Of a stretch of DNA of 33,116 bases, positions 24,804-33,116 are shown one piece after another. The stretch comes from Acidobacteriota bacterium (GTDB taxonomy: Bacteria > Acidobacteriota > Terriglobia > Acidiferrales > UBA7541), in assembly GCA_003223245.1 (NCBI GenBank), contig QHYI01000142.1, positions 1-33,116 of the forward strand, read 5' to 3'. The first letter of the stretch is position 1; each line of letters begins with the position of its first letter. Both the position numbers and the translations under genes were made by a program. The notes under the pieces are model-generated. The model was not told where the DNA came from. It worked only from the letters and a program-made list of their open reading frames with translations, and did no database searches.

Positions 24804-27551
24804 CTACCCGTTCGCGGACTGAGTCTGGACCAGCAGACGTGCGAGCACGTTAGTCAGCCCATCGAGAGCCGTCGCGTCTGGCAGCGCCAACGTCAGGCGC
24901 GGACGGCCGCAATCGTCCGGTTCCACCAGATCGGTGAGGTTCTGTTTCAAAGTTGCTGCCAAAGCAGTCGTTGCCGCCTTCGATTCCGAGGAATCCGATG
25001 GCGCCGGCAACAATTCACCAAGGAATTGAAGCGCGGCGCTAAGCAGCTGGCCGCCGCTGACGGCGAGTCTTTCTCGGCGGGCACTGGGTTCGGCGGCCGC
25101 CCGGGCCACAGCGAGTTCACTCTCGCGACGGAGACTCTGGTCAGATGGGGCTTCGGGGCGAGCGCCGAGCAGAACTTCGAGACGCCGACGGAGTTCTTCG
25201 ATGCCGCCGGCGAGATCGACTTGATCCACCTCGCTGTCAGGGTCCAGGGCGGCAAGGGCTAAATCGTGCTTCGCGGAAAGCGTGCTGAGCAGTTTTTCTT
25301 CAATGGTGTCCTCGGTGACCAAGACGAAAACCTGAACCGGCTGTTCCTGACCCATGCGGTAAGCTCGCGCGATGCGTTGTTCTAGAACCGCAGGGTTCCA
25401 AGGGAGATCGACATTGATGACTGTGTTCGCCGCCTGCAGGTTCAGCCCGGTCGAGCCAGCGTTAGTCGTCAGGAACAAGCGGCAGCTGGGATTGCTTTGA
25501 AATTCCTGGACCAGCCCCTGCCGTAGTTTTTGCGGCACCGAACCGTCCAGGCGGACGAAGGGAAGGCCACGCTTCTCCAGGAGGGGCTCGATCAGGTCGA
25601 GCATGGTGGTCCATTCCGAAAAGAGAAGCACCTTACGGTTCTCTTCTGAAAACAGCCGATCGCACAAATCGTCGAGTTCTTCGAGTTTCGACGAGTACCC
25701 GGGCGCGTGCTTGTCCACGAGGAATGTACTGTTAGCGGACATGCGGCACATGAGCAGATGCTTCTGCAGCCTGAGCAAGTCCATCTCGGTGAGAAACTTC
25801 TTCCTCGCGATTCTGTTGACGAGCTGCATGTGTGAATGGTGCAGGTCGATTTGTTCCTGGGTGGGCGTGATGCGGATGATTTCGTTCGTGCGCGGCGGTA
25901 GCTGCTGGCTTACGGACTGCCGCGTACGGCGGAGCAGCACCGGCTGGAGTGTTTTGCGCAGCTCGGCCAGATTCTTATAGCCGAGCACTTTGCCCTTTTC
26001 ATCCACGACACGGTGCCGGTTGTAGAAACGAAACGCCGGGCCGAGCCGCCGGTCGTCGATGAACTGCACGACGGAATACAATTCGTCGAGTCGGTTTTCG
26101 AGCGGCGTGCCCGACAGCACCAGCGCGAACCGCGAACGAAGCCCCTTGATCACGCGACTGGTCTTTGCCTCCCAGTTCTTGATGCGTTGGCCTTCGTCGA
26201 GAATGATGAGGTCCCAATTCACCCGTTCAATTGAGAGGATGTCACGAAGCACCTGCTCGTAGTTGCATACGGTAAAGAAGCAGTCGTTGGCGTATTGTGC
26301 GCCTCGAGATGCGATGCTGCCGGCGATCAACTGGCAATCGCGGTCACAGAAGCGCCGGATTTCGTTCCGCCACTGCGATTTCACCGAAGCGGGACAGATG
26401 ACCAGCACCTTTGATATGCCAGCCTCACGCTCGAGCAACTCCGACACACCGATGGCTTGGATGGTTTTGCCAAGCCCCATGTCATCAGCAAGGACGGCGC
26501 GCCCGGCGCCCGCAGCGAACGCGATGCCGTCGAGCTGATACGGCAATAATTCGGCCTTGAGTAACTCGCGGCGCAGAGGGTGCGACTCCGGCTGGCGCCG
26601 GATCTCAGCCACTCGGTGTGCAATGCGGTCTTGCAGCAGCCGCCGTTGGATGAATTCCTCGGCGTCGGGGTAGATGTTGATCGTGCGTCCGCGCCGCTCG
26701 AGATACTGAATCCGTTTGAGCAGGTCTGACACGTCCTCGATGTCCCGGTCCCGCAGCTTTCCGAGCAGCTCGTTGGCCTCCGGATCGAGTCTTTCGGGGA
26801 GAAGGAGCCGAAGGGTCGCCTGATCGCGGTACCGCACGTGAACGCCAATCGTCTGCCGGTGGTAAGGCCGCTTCAACTCCGTTTCAGTGAATCTCCTTTT
26901 TAGCTTCGCAAGCACGTGCAGGATATGCTTGCAGGTCCCCAGCGTGTTCGTGCGGAAGTCAGGACACGAGCAATAGGAGTCGCCCGGTTCGCGCCCGCGC
27001 ACCGCGACGCGGTACGTCTTGCCGGAGATCGTGTTGCTCACGGCGTAATCGGTCCACGGCTGTTCCGGTTCCGCTGACTTGACGATCATTCGCTCCGTGC
27101 GCGCCCGCTCCCGCCGCTCCGCAATGGCCCGTTCGATAAGTTCCTGTTCACTCAGGCTCTCGACCGGCACGCGGTCGGGCGGGGGCGCCGCAAGCCCCAG
27201 TGCCATCTTTTCGTCGAGAATGAACGAGAAAGCCGCCCCGACATGCTCACACAACGACTCGCACACTGTGCAGTGCCACCGCAGCCGGCCGTTATACATA
27301 TCCGCGAGGCTGATGGTGACGACAGGCGGGAATTCCGTCTCGCCAGGCGCAAGCGGGAACTTAATACGGAACAAATCCTGACTCAAGCACACGTCTTCCT
27401 CGATGCAAAAATCCCAGCTATCCCCAGCCCGCAGCAACTTCGGCCCGTCGCTTCCCAGCAGCTTAAGCACCTGCTGGTAGGACAGCTGCGAGAGCCTGTC
27501 GACGAGCGTTAGTTCTGTCTTCTTCGCCAAGCTGGATTCAACTTGCGCCAT
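24804..27551 (-). CDS. SNF2-family helicase with SWIM zinc-finger domain
   Basis: The 915-residue protein has N-terminal SWIM-type metal sites: CxxCxxxCxH at 94-103 (CTVCESLCEH) and a canonical SWIM at 194-208 (CSCPDF...CKH). The RecA-like SNF2 ATPase follows: Walker A about 355-363 (DDMGLGKTIQ), Walker B DEGQ 452-455 (LIILDEGQRIKNW), motif III LSGTPLENRLDEL, then a helicase C domain (VLLFSEWTTMLDLIEPLL, RLFLTTNAGSTGLNLQAANT, QRIARAYRMGQEQPVQVFVL). A ~110-residue Ala-rich tail ends the protein. It is a DNA-dependent translocase of the bacterial HepA/RapA-like SWIM group, whose role is usually unclear (transcription recycling, repair or defence). A 17-bp gap separates it from the small gene upstream, so the two probably share a transcript. 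Confidence 0.92.
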   Translation of the reverse strand: MAQVESSLAKKTELTLVDRLSQLSYQQVLKLLGSDGPKLLRAGDSWDFCIEEDVCLSQDLFRIKFPLAPGETEFPPVVTISLADMYNGRLRWHCTVCESLCEHVGAAFSFILDEKMALGLAAPPPDRVPVESLSEQELIERAIAERRERARTERMIVKSAEPEQPWTDYAVSNTISGKTYRVAVRGREPGDSYCSCPDFRTNTLGTCKHILHVLAKLKRRFTETELKRPYHRQTIGVHVRYRDQATLRLLLPERLDPEANELLGKLRDRDIEDVSDLLKRIQYLERRGRTINIYPDAEEFIQRRLLQDRIAHRVAEIRRQPESHPLRRELLKAELLPYQLDGIAFAAGAGRAVLADDMGLGKTIQAIGVSELLEREAGISKVLVICPASVKSQWRNEIRRFCDRDCQLIAGSIASRGAQYANDCFFTVCNYEQVLRDILSIERVNWDLIILDEGQRIKNWEAKTSRVIKGLRSRFALVLSGTPLENRLDELYSVVQFIDDRRLGPAFRFYNRHRVVDEKGKVLGYKNLAELRKTLQPVLLRRTRQSVSQQLPPRTNEIIRITPTQEQIDLHHSHMQLVNRIARKKFLTEMDLLRLQKHLLMCRMSANSTFLVDKHAPGYSSKLEELDDLCDRLFSEENRKVLLFSEWTTMLDLIEPLLEKRGLPFVRLDGSVPQKLRQGLVQEFQSNPSCRLFLTTNAGSTGLNLQAANTVINVDLPWNPAVLEQRIARAYRMGQEQPVQVFVLVTEDTIEEKLLSTLSAKHDLALAALDPDSEVDQVDLAGGIEELRRRLEVLLGARPEAPSDQSLRRESELAVARAAAEPSARRERLAVSGGQLLSAALQFLGELLPAPSDSSESKAATTALAATLKQNLTDLVEPDDCGRPRLTLALPDATALDGLTNVLARLLVQTQSANG

Positions 27552-27568
27552 GATAAATCCACCTTTCC

Positions 27569-27976
27569 CTAATACAGCAGACCCGAGTCAACGGCTGCAA
27601 GGCCACCGCGAATTTCATCCCGTGATGGCAATGAGAGCCGCTTCTTTCTGTGGAAATCCTCGATAACTTTCAGCGCTTGCTTATGGTCATGACAATGAAT
27701 TCCGTCGTACCATTTTTTGCCAATCACCAGTTTTGCGCTTGATGGCCACCATTCGGCGAGGAAACTTCCGTCGGTGATCTGCCAATGATGGCCTTCATTG
27801 GTTATCCTTAGCGTCAGTCCCCGCTGCTCACACCACCGGCGAACGTTGGCCTCCTGTTCCAGATTTGCGCTTAGACGACGCGCATGGCGCATTTTGAAGT
27901 CCTCGCCTCGTTGGTAGGGAACGATACGGCTCCTGCCGGCGCTCACACTGTCGGGGATCGATCTTTTTCGACTCAT
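27569..27976 (-). CDS. Small basic hypothetical protein upstream of the SWIM/SNF2 helicase
   Basis: I start at ATG 27976 (MSRKRSIPDSV), which follows AGAGGAGACG; the longer frame begins at a GTG at 28012 without such a site. The 135 residues have an Arg/Lys-rich N-terminus and a compact domain with LEQEANVRRWCEQRGLTLRI, TNEGHHWQITDG, LAEWWPSSAKLVIGKKWYDG and IHCHDHKQALKVIEDFH. I cannot name the family. The conserved-looking Trp/His cluster and the basic tail suggest nucleic-acid binding, but this is only a guess. It is transcribed into the helicase gene. Confidence 0.6.
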   Translation of the reverse strand: MSRKRSIPDSVSAGRSRIVPYQRGEDFKMRHARRLSANLEQEANVRRWCEQRGLTLRITNEGHHWQITDGSFLAEWWPSSAKLVIGKKWYDGIHCHDHKQALKVIEDFHRKKRLSLPSRDEIRGGLAAVDSGLLY

Positions 27977-28549
27977 TCGCGGACGTCTCCTCTTGAAGTT
28001 TCCTTTAGTCACGAAAGTCGGGGTCAGTTAGATAAGGTTCAGTCCGCGCGCCCAGGGTGAGCTTCTCAAAATAGGGACAGTTCCTATCGATCGGGAGGAG
28101 GCCGTCATCGACAGCGACAGCAGGGCGATGTGCTCTCCCAAAGCCGAGGTGTGGACATTGTGTCACAACGAGCCATCTTGGCGGTGCGTCAAGGATCACA
28201 GGATTGCATGAAGCATGCCATCAAGATCCTTCGCAACTGCTTCAGCAAGGAATCGCAGCATAATTCAGGTTCTATTCTAGTTTCAAGCCCCGAATCTGTG
28301 GAATGTGTGGAAAGTCGTGTGCGGAGACCAGCGCCGCCGACACCGTCGAATAGGCTGCAAAGAGATGCTCCAAAATCGGTCCGCGTCAGAAAAGGCTAAA
28401 TGCCCTCGGTGAGGTTCATTCTTCTGCATATTGACACAACAATGGTCTGCGCAACTCCGTTGAAAACCAACCTGGGCTCGCTAATTCCTTGAAATCTCTG
28501 TTGCGCACGCAAAATTTTTTTGCAAATAGAGGTTTCGCGACGGAAACTA

Positions 28550-28758
28550 GTGTAGTGTCCTAGAAATAAGTGGACGCATTTTATGCCTTTTTTCTCCTAC
28601 TGCGCGGCACGGTGCAGCCGGGGTGAATCTTCTCGAGCGTTTGCCGGCAGCGAGACAGCTTTTCCATGATCGATTCCACGGTGGCCATCCAGACAAAGGG
28701 TTTGGGCTTTTCATTCCAAGCGGCGAGAAACTCCGAGATGGCTTCTTTCAGCAGAATC
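28550..28758 (-). mobile_element. IS630-family remnant: transposase C-terminus plus one element end
   Basis: The minus-strand translation of 28758-28581 reads ILLKEAISEFLAAWNEKPKP, then FVWMATVESIMEKLSRCRQT, LEKIHPGCTVPRSRRKKA and stop, the C-terminal end of an IS630 (DDE) transposase. The last catalytic Glu region and everything before it are lost. The following TAGTGTCCTAGAAATAAGTG (from 28553) resembles the terminal repeat of such elements, with flanking TA. The 5' part of the element has been deleted and its edge lies 7 bp from the stop codon of the subtilase gene. Confidence 0.65.
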
Positions 28759-28764
28759 TAGCTG

Positions 28765-30423
28765 CTAGAGCGGATTGCATAAGATAAGGCAGGGAACCGG
28801 CAAAACGATAATGGTGCGCGTTTTCGGCGTCGGATCAGTTATACCGGCATCATCGCTGACCGTGAAAGTCGCAACGAATGTTCCGGGCGTCGAGTAGGTC
28901 ACCGCGCCGGGGATGGCCACATTGCTGGACTCTGGCTCGCCACCTGGGAACGACCAGGAATATGCTGTGATTGCTCCATCGGGGTCCGTGCCCGATCCGG
29001 AGAAAAACACGGACTGTCCAGCCAGGACCATGACGTTGCCCGAGGGACTATCAATCGATCCCGTGGGTGGCGGATCGGAAGCGGGAATTGCCCCGAGCGC
29101 CCGGACTAGATCCAATCTGCCGTGACCCATCTTGGGGCCAACAGCCACAGCATGTGCCACCGCGCGGGCGGCTTGAGACTCATTCGCATTTGTTTGCCTG
29201 TTCACTAATAGAGAGGATGCGCCTGAGACAAAAGGCGCGCTGAACGAAGTTCCCCATCCCGCTGCGTATGTGCTAAAGGGATAGGTTGTAACGATGGCTT
29301 CTCCGGGAGCGGCCACCCACACGATGGCGTTGCCATAGTTGGAAAAGGAAGACCGTGTATCTAGGTCGCTCGTGGACGCGACTCCCATCACATGCTTTTG
29401 CCACTCGGCGGGGTAAACGGTGAGCGGCGGTGCGGATTGGCCCTCGTTCCCGGCCGACGCCACGCAAATGATGCTGTGCTGGTTGGCGTAATTCAGTGCC
29501 TTCTTCAATTCCGGTGAGTTCGTCTGGGTGTCAAAGCTCATGTTAATTACATTGGTACTATTATGAACGGCATAATAAACGGCCCGCAGAACGTCGGAGA
29601 GAAAACCTGTGCCGTCCGATTTGAAGGCTTTTAAGGGCATAAGTTGCGCCGTCGGAGCGACCAAGTGGATCACGCCCATTACCATCGTGCCGTGCCCGAA
29701 TGCAGCGTACTGGTCGTTGCCATCGAGCACGGCAGCCGTCGATTGATCCAGTACCGCTGCCGTGGATTGATTGACTTGTGCGGAGGAGCAATCCGGGCAG
29801 CGTGGAGGCGGACAGGAACGGAAAGGGCAGGAAGAAATATCCGTTAATTCGGAACCGCCCGGCTGATTGCGCGTAAAATCGTAACCCTGCAAGAGCACGC
29901 TCTTTAGCGCCCGGTGTGTGGGATCTACTCCTGTGTCAATGTCCGCGACAATCCCGCTTCCCATCACCCCAAACTGATTCTGCGCGTCCGAGACGCGCAC
30001 TATTTGTGCCGCGGGCTGGTTCGCGTAGCTATTCCATACGGTTCCTCCGGAATTGACATAGGGCACCGGAGTTCTGTCCGACATTATGCCCTCAGGCAAA
30101 GGTGTAGGAAGTACATTCAGTGCCCCGACCGGAAATAGCTTGAGCAACTGATCGACTTCGGCATCCAGAATGTCCAGCGGATTGCCCGGGAGATGCAGCA
30201 AATCATCTAAGCTAAGCGGACTGGTGATCAGGAAAAGTTGGCCCAGGGGATCGCCGACCCCACTGACCACGGTGCAGATGGGCGGCAATACGGGAGGGTT
30301 GCAAACCGCTTGAAGCACCTGGGGAGTGAGTGTCGTGCGGACGATGAAGCGGTTGTCGGCCGAGGCTTTGGCGGGCCAGAGCACGCAGAGAAGCACGAGC
30401 ACACCGACCAATTTGAACCTCAT
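28765..30423 (-). CDS. Secreted subtilisin-like (S8) serine protease with PKD domain
   Basis: The 552-residue protein opens with a signal peptide (MRFKLVGVLVLLCVLWPAKA). A ~130-residue prodomain-like region precedes the S8 domain with its triad: Asp163 (VADIDTGVD), His244 (AAFGHGTMVMG) and Ser393 (GWGTSFSAPFVSG), plus oxyanion Asn326 (SAGNEG). Residues ~195-235 are a Cys/Pro-rich loop and a perfect 8-residue repeat (QSTAAVLD twice). A PKD/Ig-like domain (GTDPDGAITAYSWSFPGGEP ... VATFTVSDDAG) ends the protein, probably for binding surfaces or polymers. GGAGAGGG lies before the ATG. The gene is 35 bp downstream of the pseudo-receiver gene and probably co-transcribed. The last ten residues (VPCLILCNPL) abut an IS630 relic, so the original C-terminus may have been altered. 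Confidence 0.9.
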   Translation of the reverse strand: MRFKLVGVLVLLCVLWPAKASADNRFIVRTTLTPQVLQAVCNPPVLPPICTVVSGVGDPLGQLFLITSPLSLDDLLHLPGNPLDILDAEVDQLLKLFPVGALNVLPTPLPEGIMSDRTPVPYVNSGGTVWNSYANQPAAQIVRVSDAQNQFGVMGSGIVADIDTGVDPTHRALKSVLLQGYDFTRNQPGGSELTDISSCPFRSCPPPRCPDCSSAQVNQSTAAVLDQSTAAVLDGNDQYAAFGHGTMVMGVIHLVAPTAQLMPLKAFKSDGTGFLSDVLRAVYYAVHNSTNVINMSFDTQTNSPELKKALNYANQHSIICVASAGNEGQSAPPLTVYPAEWQKHVMGVASTSDLDTRSSFSNYGNAIVWVAAPGEAIVTTYPFSTYAAGWGTSFSAPFVSGASSLLVNRQTNANESQAARAVAHAVAVGPKMGHGRLDLVRALGAIPASDPPPTGSIDSPSGNVMVLAGQSVFFSGSGTDPDGAITAYSWSFPGGEPESSNVAIPGAVTYSTPGTFVATFTVSDDAGITDPTPKTRTIIVLPVPCLILCNPL

Positions 30424-30458
30424 GGCTTTCCCTCTCCTGTCGGGACGAGAGCACTTGC

Positions 30459-31247
30459 TTATGCGCCCTGCATAGCGCTGTTCAAATCTGGTAAACCGGC
30501 CGATACGGAGAAGTCCTCTCCGGCCTTTATTTGCAACGTCATGCCTGGCTCAGGCTCGAATTCAAAGTGAAACTCTCCCCACTCGTTCGTCCTAACAATG
30601 GCCAGCAATCCCGCTTGGCCCTGAATAACGATGGGTACGCCGGCCATCTGGGGTTTCCTCTTGAGGGTATCCAACACCTGACCCGTCAGAGTGATACGTT
30701 GCGAGTCTCTCTGTAGTTCGAGTGAAAGGTCCGCTACGAGGACGTCGGATTCATAAAGGAGTTGGCGAGGCGTGGGATGTAAGGACCGGACACCTGCTAA
30801 CGACCGTTCGAGAAAGCTATCAAAGATTAGCCGCGCTTCGAGGGTAACTTGCTGCGGGCTCCTAACCCGGCGGAGCAGGGAATCCAAGCTTGGCCATAGC
30901 TCTTGAAAAAGGGAATCCCTCCGAACTCGCCGAACCGAATAAGCATCAAGGACTTGGAGGAGTTCCGGGTCGCTTTCTTCCTCGATGAGCACAATGGAGC
31001 GGCCTGGTAGGTCAGGAACTCGATTGTGGAACATGCCCATCAAGCGGGCAGGCGGAAAATCTGCTTGCTGCGGGTCAAGGATGACCGCATCCGGTTTTTC
31101 TTGCTCCAACAGCTCAAGGGCCTCTTTGAGAGCGGAGGCAACCAGACACTGGTACCCCATGCTCCTGAGCAACACGCGAACATTGCCGCACACCAGGGGG
31201 TTAGCACTGAGTATTAGTACTCTGGGCTGGATTTGCGCAGTTTGCAC
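30459..31247 (-). CDS. Pseudo-receiver (REC-like) protein with carboxypeptidase-regulatory-like C-terminus
   Basis: The 262 residues start from a GTG at 31247. Residues ~8-125 follow the response-regulator fold: beta1 PRVLILSANPLVCGNVRVLL, beta3 KPDAVILDPQQAD with Asp58 at the phosphoacceptor position, beta4 SIVLIEEES. The acidic pair normally after beta1 is replaced by SAN and the conserved Lys is not evident, so phosphorylation is doubtful. The C-terminal part (IVIQGQAGLLAIVRTNEWGE, FHFEFEPEPGMTLQIKAG) looks like the short beta-sandwich seen in carboxypeptidase-regulatory-like domains and in acidobacterial sigma-factor-linked proteins. No DNA-binding output domain is seen. It leads into the subtilase gene. 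Confidence 0.65.
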   Translation of the reverse strand: MQTAQIQPRVLILSANPLVCGNVRVLLRSMGYQCLVASALKEALELLEQEKPDAVILDPQQADFPPARLMGMFHNRVPDLPGRSIVLIEEESDPELLQVLDAYSVRRVRRDSLFQELWPSLDSLLRRVRSPQQVTLEARLIFDSFLERSLAGVRSLHPTPRQLLYESDVLVADLSLELQRDSQRITLTGQVLDTLKRKPQMAGVPIVIQGQAGLLAIVRTNEWGEFHFEFEPEPGMTLQIKAGEDFSVSAGLPDLNSAMQGA

Positions 31248-31951
31248 TTCTGCCCGTACCTATTTGCAGATGATTTGTGAATGACCCCGTTCTGCCGACA
31301 TTAGTTGATAAGATAAGACAGCCGGAGAGTCAATCTAGGAAAACCCTCAATTCGGTGCAGGGTATTAGGGTATTCAGACTTGTCCGTCAGTAGTGATCCG
31401 AGGGAAGGCCATCCCAGCAAGAGGTTGCTTTCGAGCTCAGCGACCGCGGGGGTTCTTTCTCTACAGAGTCATCAGGTCTTTACGTATCAAAAATCAAAAT
31501 TTGACAGGGTTGTATTCCGCTGGCGAGAGGCTAACATGCGAGGAGAGGGAGTGTGTTGTTTGTTTCTTCGCAGAAAGGACAAGCTTAGTAACGAATCCGA
31601 ACGCGATGCGGCCTAGGGTTTGCTAGAGGGCGAGCCCAAGCAGCGGCAGGGGTGCAGTGCCCTATCCGCTCCCCCGATACCCGCGATTTTGATGAACGCC
31701 GAGTCATTCCTTTTCCGGCTTTGAACGGCTAAAGGAAAGTTCACCGCCAATAATGCGACGGTTAGTGCCCGCTAGGAAAGAATTCCCGCCATTGTCCCCA
31801 TAGATTTCTCGCGGGAAGCAATGAGCAGTCAAGAAATTGCGTCGAAGGAGAAAAATGTAGATGGGTCGTTCCCTGGTTTTCTTGCTCAACGCCAAAACTA
31901 CGGGCCTTTCGCGACCGGCAATAGCGCCCAGGGAGTGGCAATGGAGCGGCA

Positions 31952-32566
31952 ATGGGCAATAGTACCTCTTTAGTGAACGCCAAGAAGGTTTCAGCCCCCC
32001 AAGCAGACGAGTCGCAGCTGAAGAACGGGGTGTCGCCACCCAAGACTGCGGCAGGATTGCTGCTGACGGACTCATCCTTGTGTCCCGTCTCGTTTAATGC
32101 GGAGGCCATCGCCATTCTTAGTTACCCGGACAAACTAGCAAACTCAACGCATGCTCAGGTCCTCGTCGCTGCTAAGATTCGGTCGACGTTAGTAAACCAG
32201 CAAGTCCACAGTGAATCGCACTTTGTGAATGAGTTCCGGTCAGGCAGGAGGCGTTATTTTTGCCGGGCATTCTTTGTGGATTCAGGCACCCAGGATCCTT
32301 CGCACCCGAGCATAGCCATCCTGTTAGAACGAGGGCCCTCCGGATTGGTCGCCATGTCGCAAGTCTCGCGGCAGTTCAAACTCACGCAACGCGAGCGGGA
32401 AGTGCTGGAGTATGCGCTGCAAGGTCTGACCAGCAAGGCCATTGCGAATCGCATGAACATCAGCCGAAACACCGTGAGGGCCTTTCTGCGCATGATCATG
32501 GTCAAGACGGGCGTTTCCTCCCGTTCGGCAATGGTGGGCAAAATTATGATGACCCAACCGCAGTAA
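31952..32566 (+). CDS. LuxR-type transcriptional regulator with PAS-like sensor region
   Basis: The 204-residue protein ends in a clear GerE/LuxR HTH (about 140-200): FKLTQREREVLEYALQGLTS, then KAIANRMNISRNTVRAFLRM and VKTGVSSRSAMVGKI. The N-terminal ~130 residues resemble the PAS-like half of small PAS-LuxR proteins (LLLTDSSLCPVSFNAEAIAI, LSYPDK, RRYFCRAFFVD). No kinase or receiver lies nearby. A short GGAG lies upstream of the ATG. The 31248-31951 stretch before it (~700 bp) contains no gene or promoter that I can support. Confidence 0.8.
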   Translation: MGNSTSLVNAKKVSAPQADESQLKNGVSPPKTAAGLLLTDSSLCPVSFNAEAIAILSYPDKLANSTHAQVLVAAKIRSTLVNQQVHSESHFVNEFRSGRRRYFCRAFFVDSGTQDPSHPSIAILLERGPSGLVAMSQVSRQFKLTQREREVLEYALQGLTSKAIANRMNISRNTVRAFLRMIMVKTGVSSRSAMVGKIMMTQPQ

Positions 32567-32961
32567 TCAGGTCGGTCTTCTCCTCTCTTTCCGCTTCAAA
32601 GACGCCCGAGCGTTGCCTTTGCTTGGTTGTGCGCCGAAGGCTGCATCATCGGGTCGGCATGAATGCAAAAAAAACGATAAAGATATTAACGGAATATATT
32701 ACTGCGCTAATCCAAATGACTAATTTGATCCGCTAAATCCTTTGTAGGCATAAATTTCGCCAAGCCAATTTGGAACAATCACCTTATTGTGGGCAAGTTT
32801 ACTGTTTAATAGTCTGAAACCGACTTCTTGGCTAAGTTTTGCGTACGCCACGCAGAGCGCGTCCCTCGCTGAACTGGCCTACTCGGAAGTAGCCGCACAA
32901 CGTGCCGCACTCTTGGTTTGGAGTCTGGGTCCCCGATTCCCGAGCTAACGGAGGTATGGTT

Positions 32962-33116
32962 ATGAAGCAGCTGTTCCGCCTTTGCGCCGTCTCCACGGTC
33001 CTCGGCCTCATGTTCTTCTTGGCAACCATACAAACTGCGCGGGCCCAGGCTTGCGCAACGCCGACGATCGACATGAAGCTGCTGGTGGTCACCAACGGGA
33101 AGACAGAGGCAGATTT
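32962..33116 (+). CDS. Secreted protein, 5' end only
   Basis: GGAGG (32950-32954) precedes ATG 32962, which opens a signal peptide (KQLFRLCAVSTVLGLMFFLA, TIQTARAQA). The mature start CATPTIDMKLLVVTNGKTEA continues past the window end. The ATG at 32956 in the same frame is too close to the ribosome binding site. Too little is present to assign a function. The ~395-bp gap before it (32567-32961) includes an AT-rich stretch (about 32655-32815) but no feature I can name. Confidence 0.6.
   Translation, partial: MKQLFRLCAVSTVLGLMFFLATIQTARAQACATPTIDMKLLVVTNGKTEAD

Noticed and set aside
28013-28549. Open frames in the gap between the small basic protein and the IS630 relic
   Set aside because: No motif, ribosome binding site or repeat supports a gene; treated as non-coding.
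31248-31951. Several open frames between the pseudo-receiver and LuxR genes
   Set aside because: None has recognisable motifs, and they overlap on both strands.

Overview
The window looks like a chromosomal segment of a soil or freshwater Acidobacteriota (Terriglobia/Koribacter-Solibacter type). This is inferred from family content, not from a marker gene. The clues are two remnants of the duplicated FtsX/MacB-like permeases (ADOP) abundant in that phylum, a winged-helix/TolB-like/TPR regulator, an ImuA with a long internal insert, and expanded secreted and membrane-bound proteases.

Layout. 1-130: tail of a broken permease. 325-2247 (-): winged-helix/TPR regulator. 2408-3409 (+): secreted two-domain cupredoxin. 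3559-3801 (+): glutaredoxin whose first active-site Cys codon is UGA, followed directly by a good SECIS-like hairpin, so a candidate selenoprotein. 3958-5095 (-): a DUF5519-like protein and a SAM methyltransferase. 5232-6660: two decayed genes meeting head to head, a frameshifted cystathionine gamma-synthase and a TPR-protein fragment. 6954-8490: an XRE-type regulator and a small ABM-like protein, divergent around a palindromic operator. 8936-9407: a dead BrnT/BrnA-type toxin-antitoxin pair. 9460-10419: a polytopic membrane protein. 10530-11165: another dead permease.

11411-17305 (+): an intact SOS mutagenesis cassette imuA-imuB-dnaE2 with TTG starts and translational coupling. 17347-17635: remnant of an APC amino-acid permease. 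17756-22168 (-): a very large fusion of a sedolisin (S53) protease with a patatin-type lipid hydrolase containing about ten membrane segments. 23046-23771: secreted SH3b protein behind a long leader. 24016-24635: VapBC module with a palindromic operator closely matching the one at 8054. 24804-27976 (-): SWIM/SNF2 helicase and a small basic protein. 28550-28758: IS630 relic. 28765-31247 (-): subtilase with PKD domain downstream of a pseudo-receiver protein. 31952-32566 (+): LuxR-type regulator. 32962-end: start of a secreted protein.

The strongest leads for undescribed biology are the UGA-containing glutaredoxin and the sedolisin-patatin membrane fusion. The shared CTTGACAYGTCAAG palindrome at two promoters is a further regulatory lead. 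Around the intact genes the window carries several broken ones (two permeases, CGS, TPR, BrnTA, APC, IS630), which marks it as a turnover region. All family assignments come from reading motifs by eye; no database search was possible.
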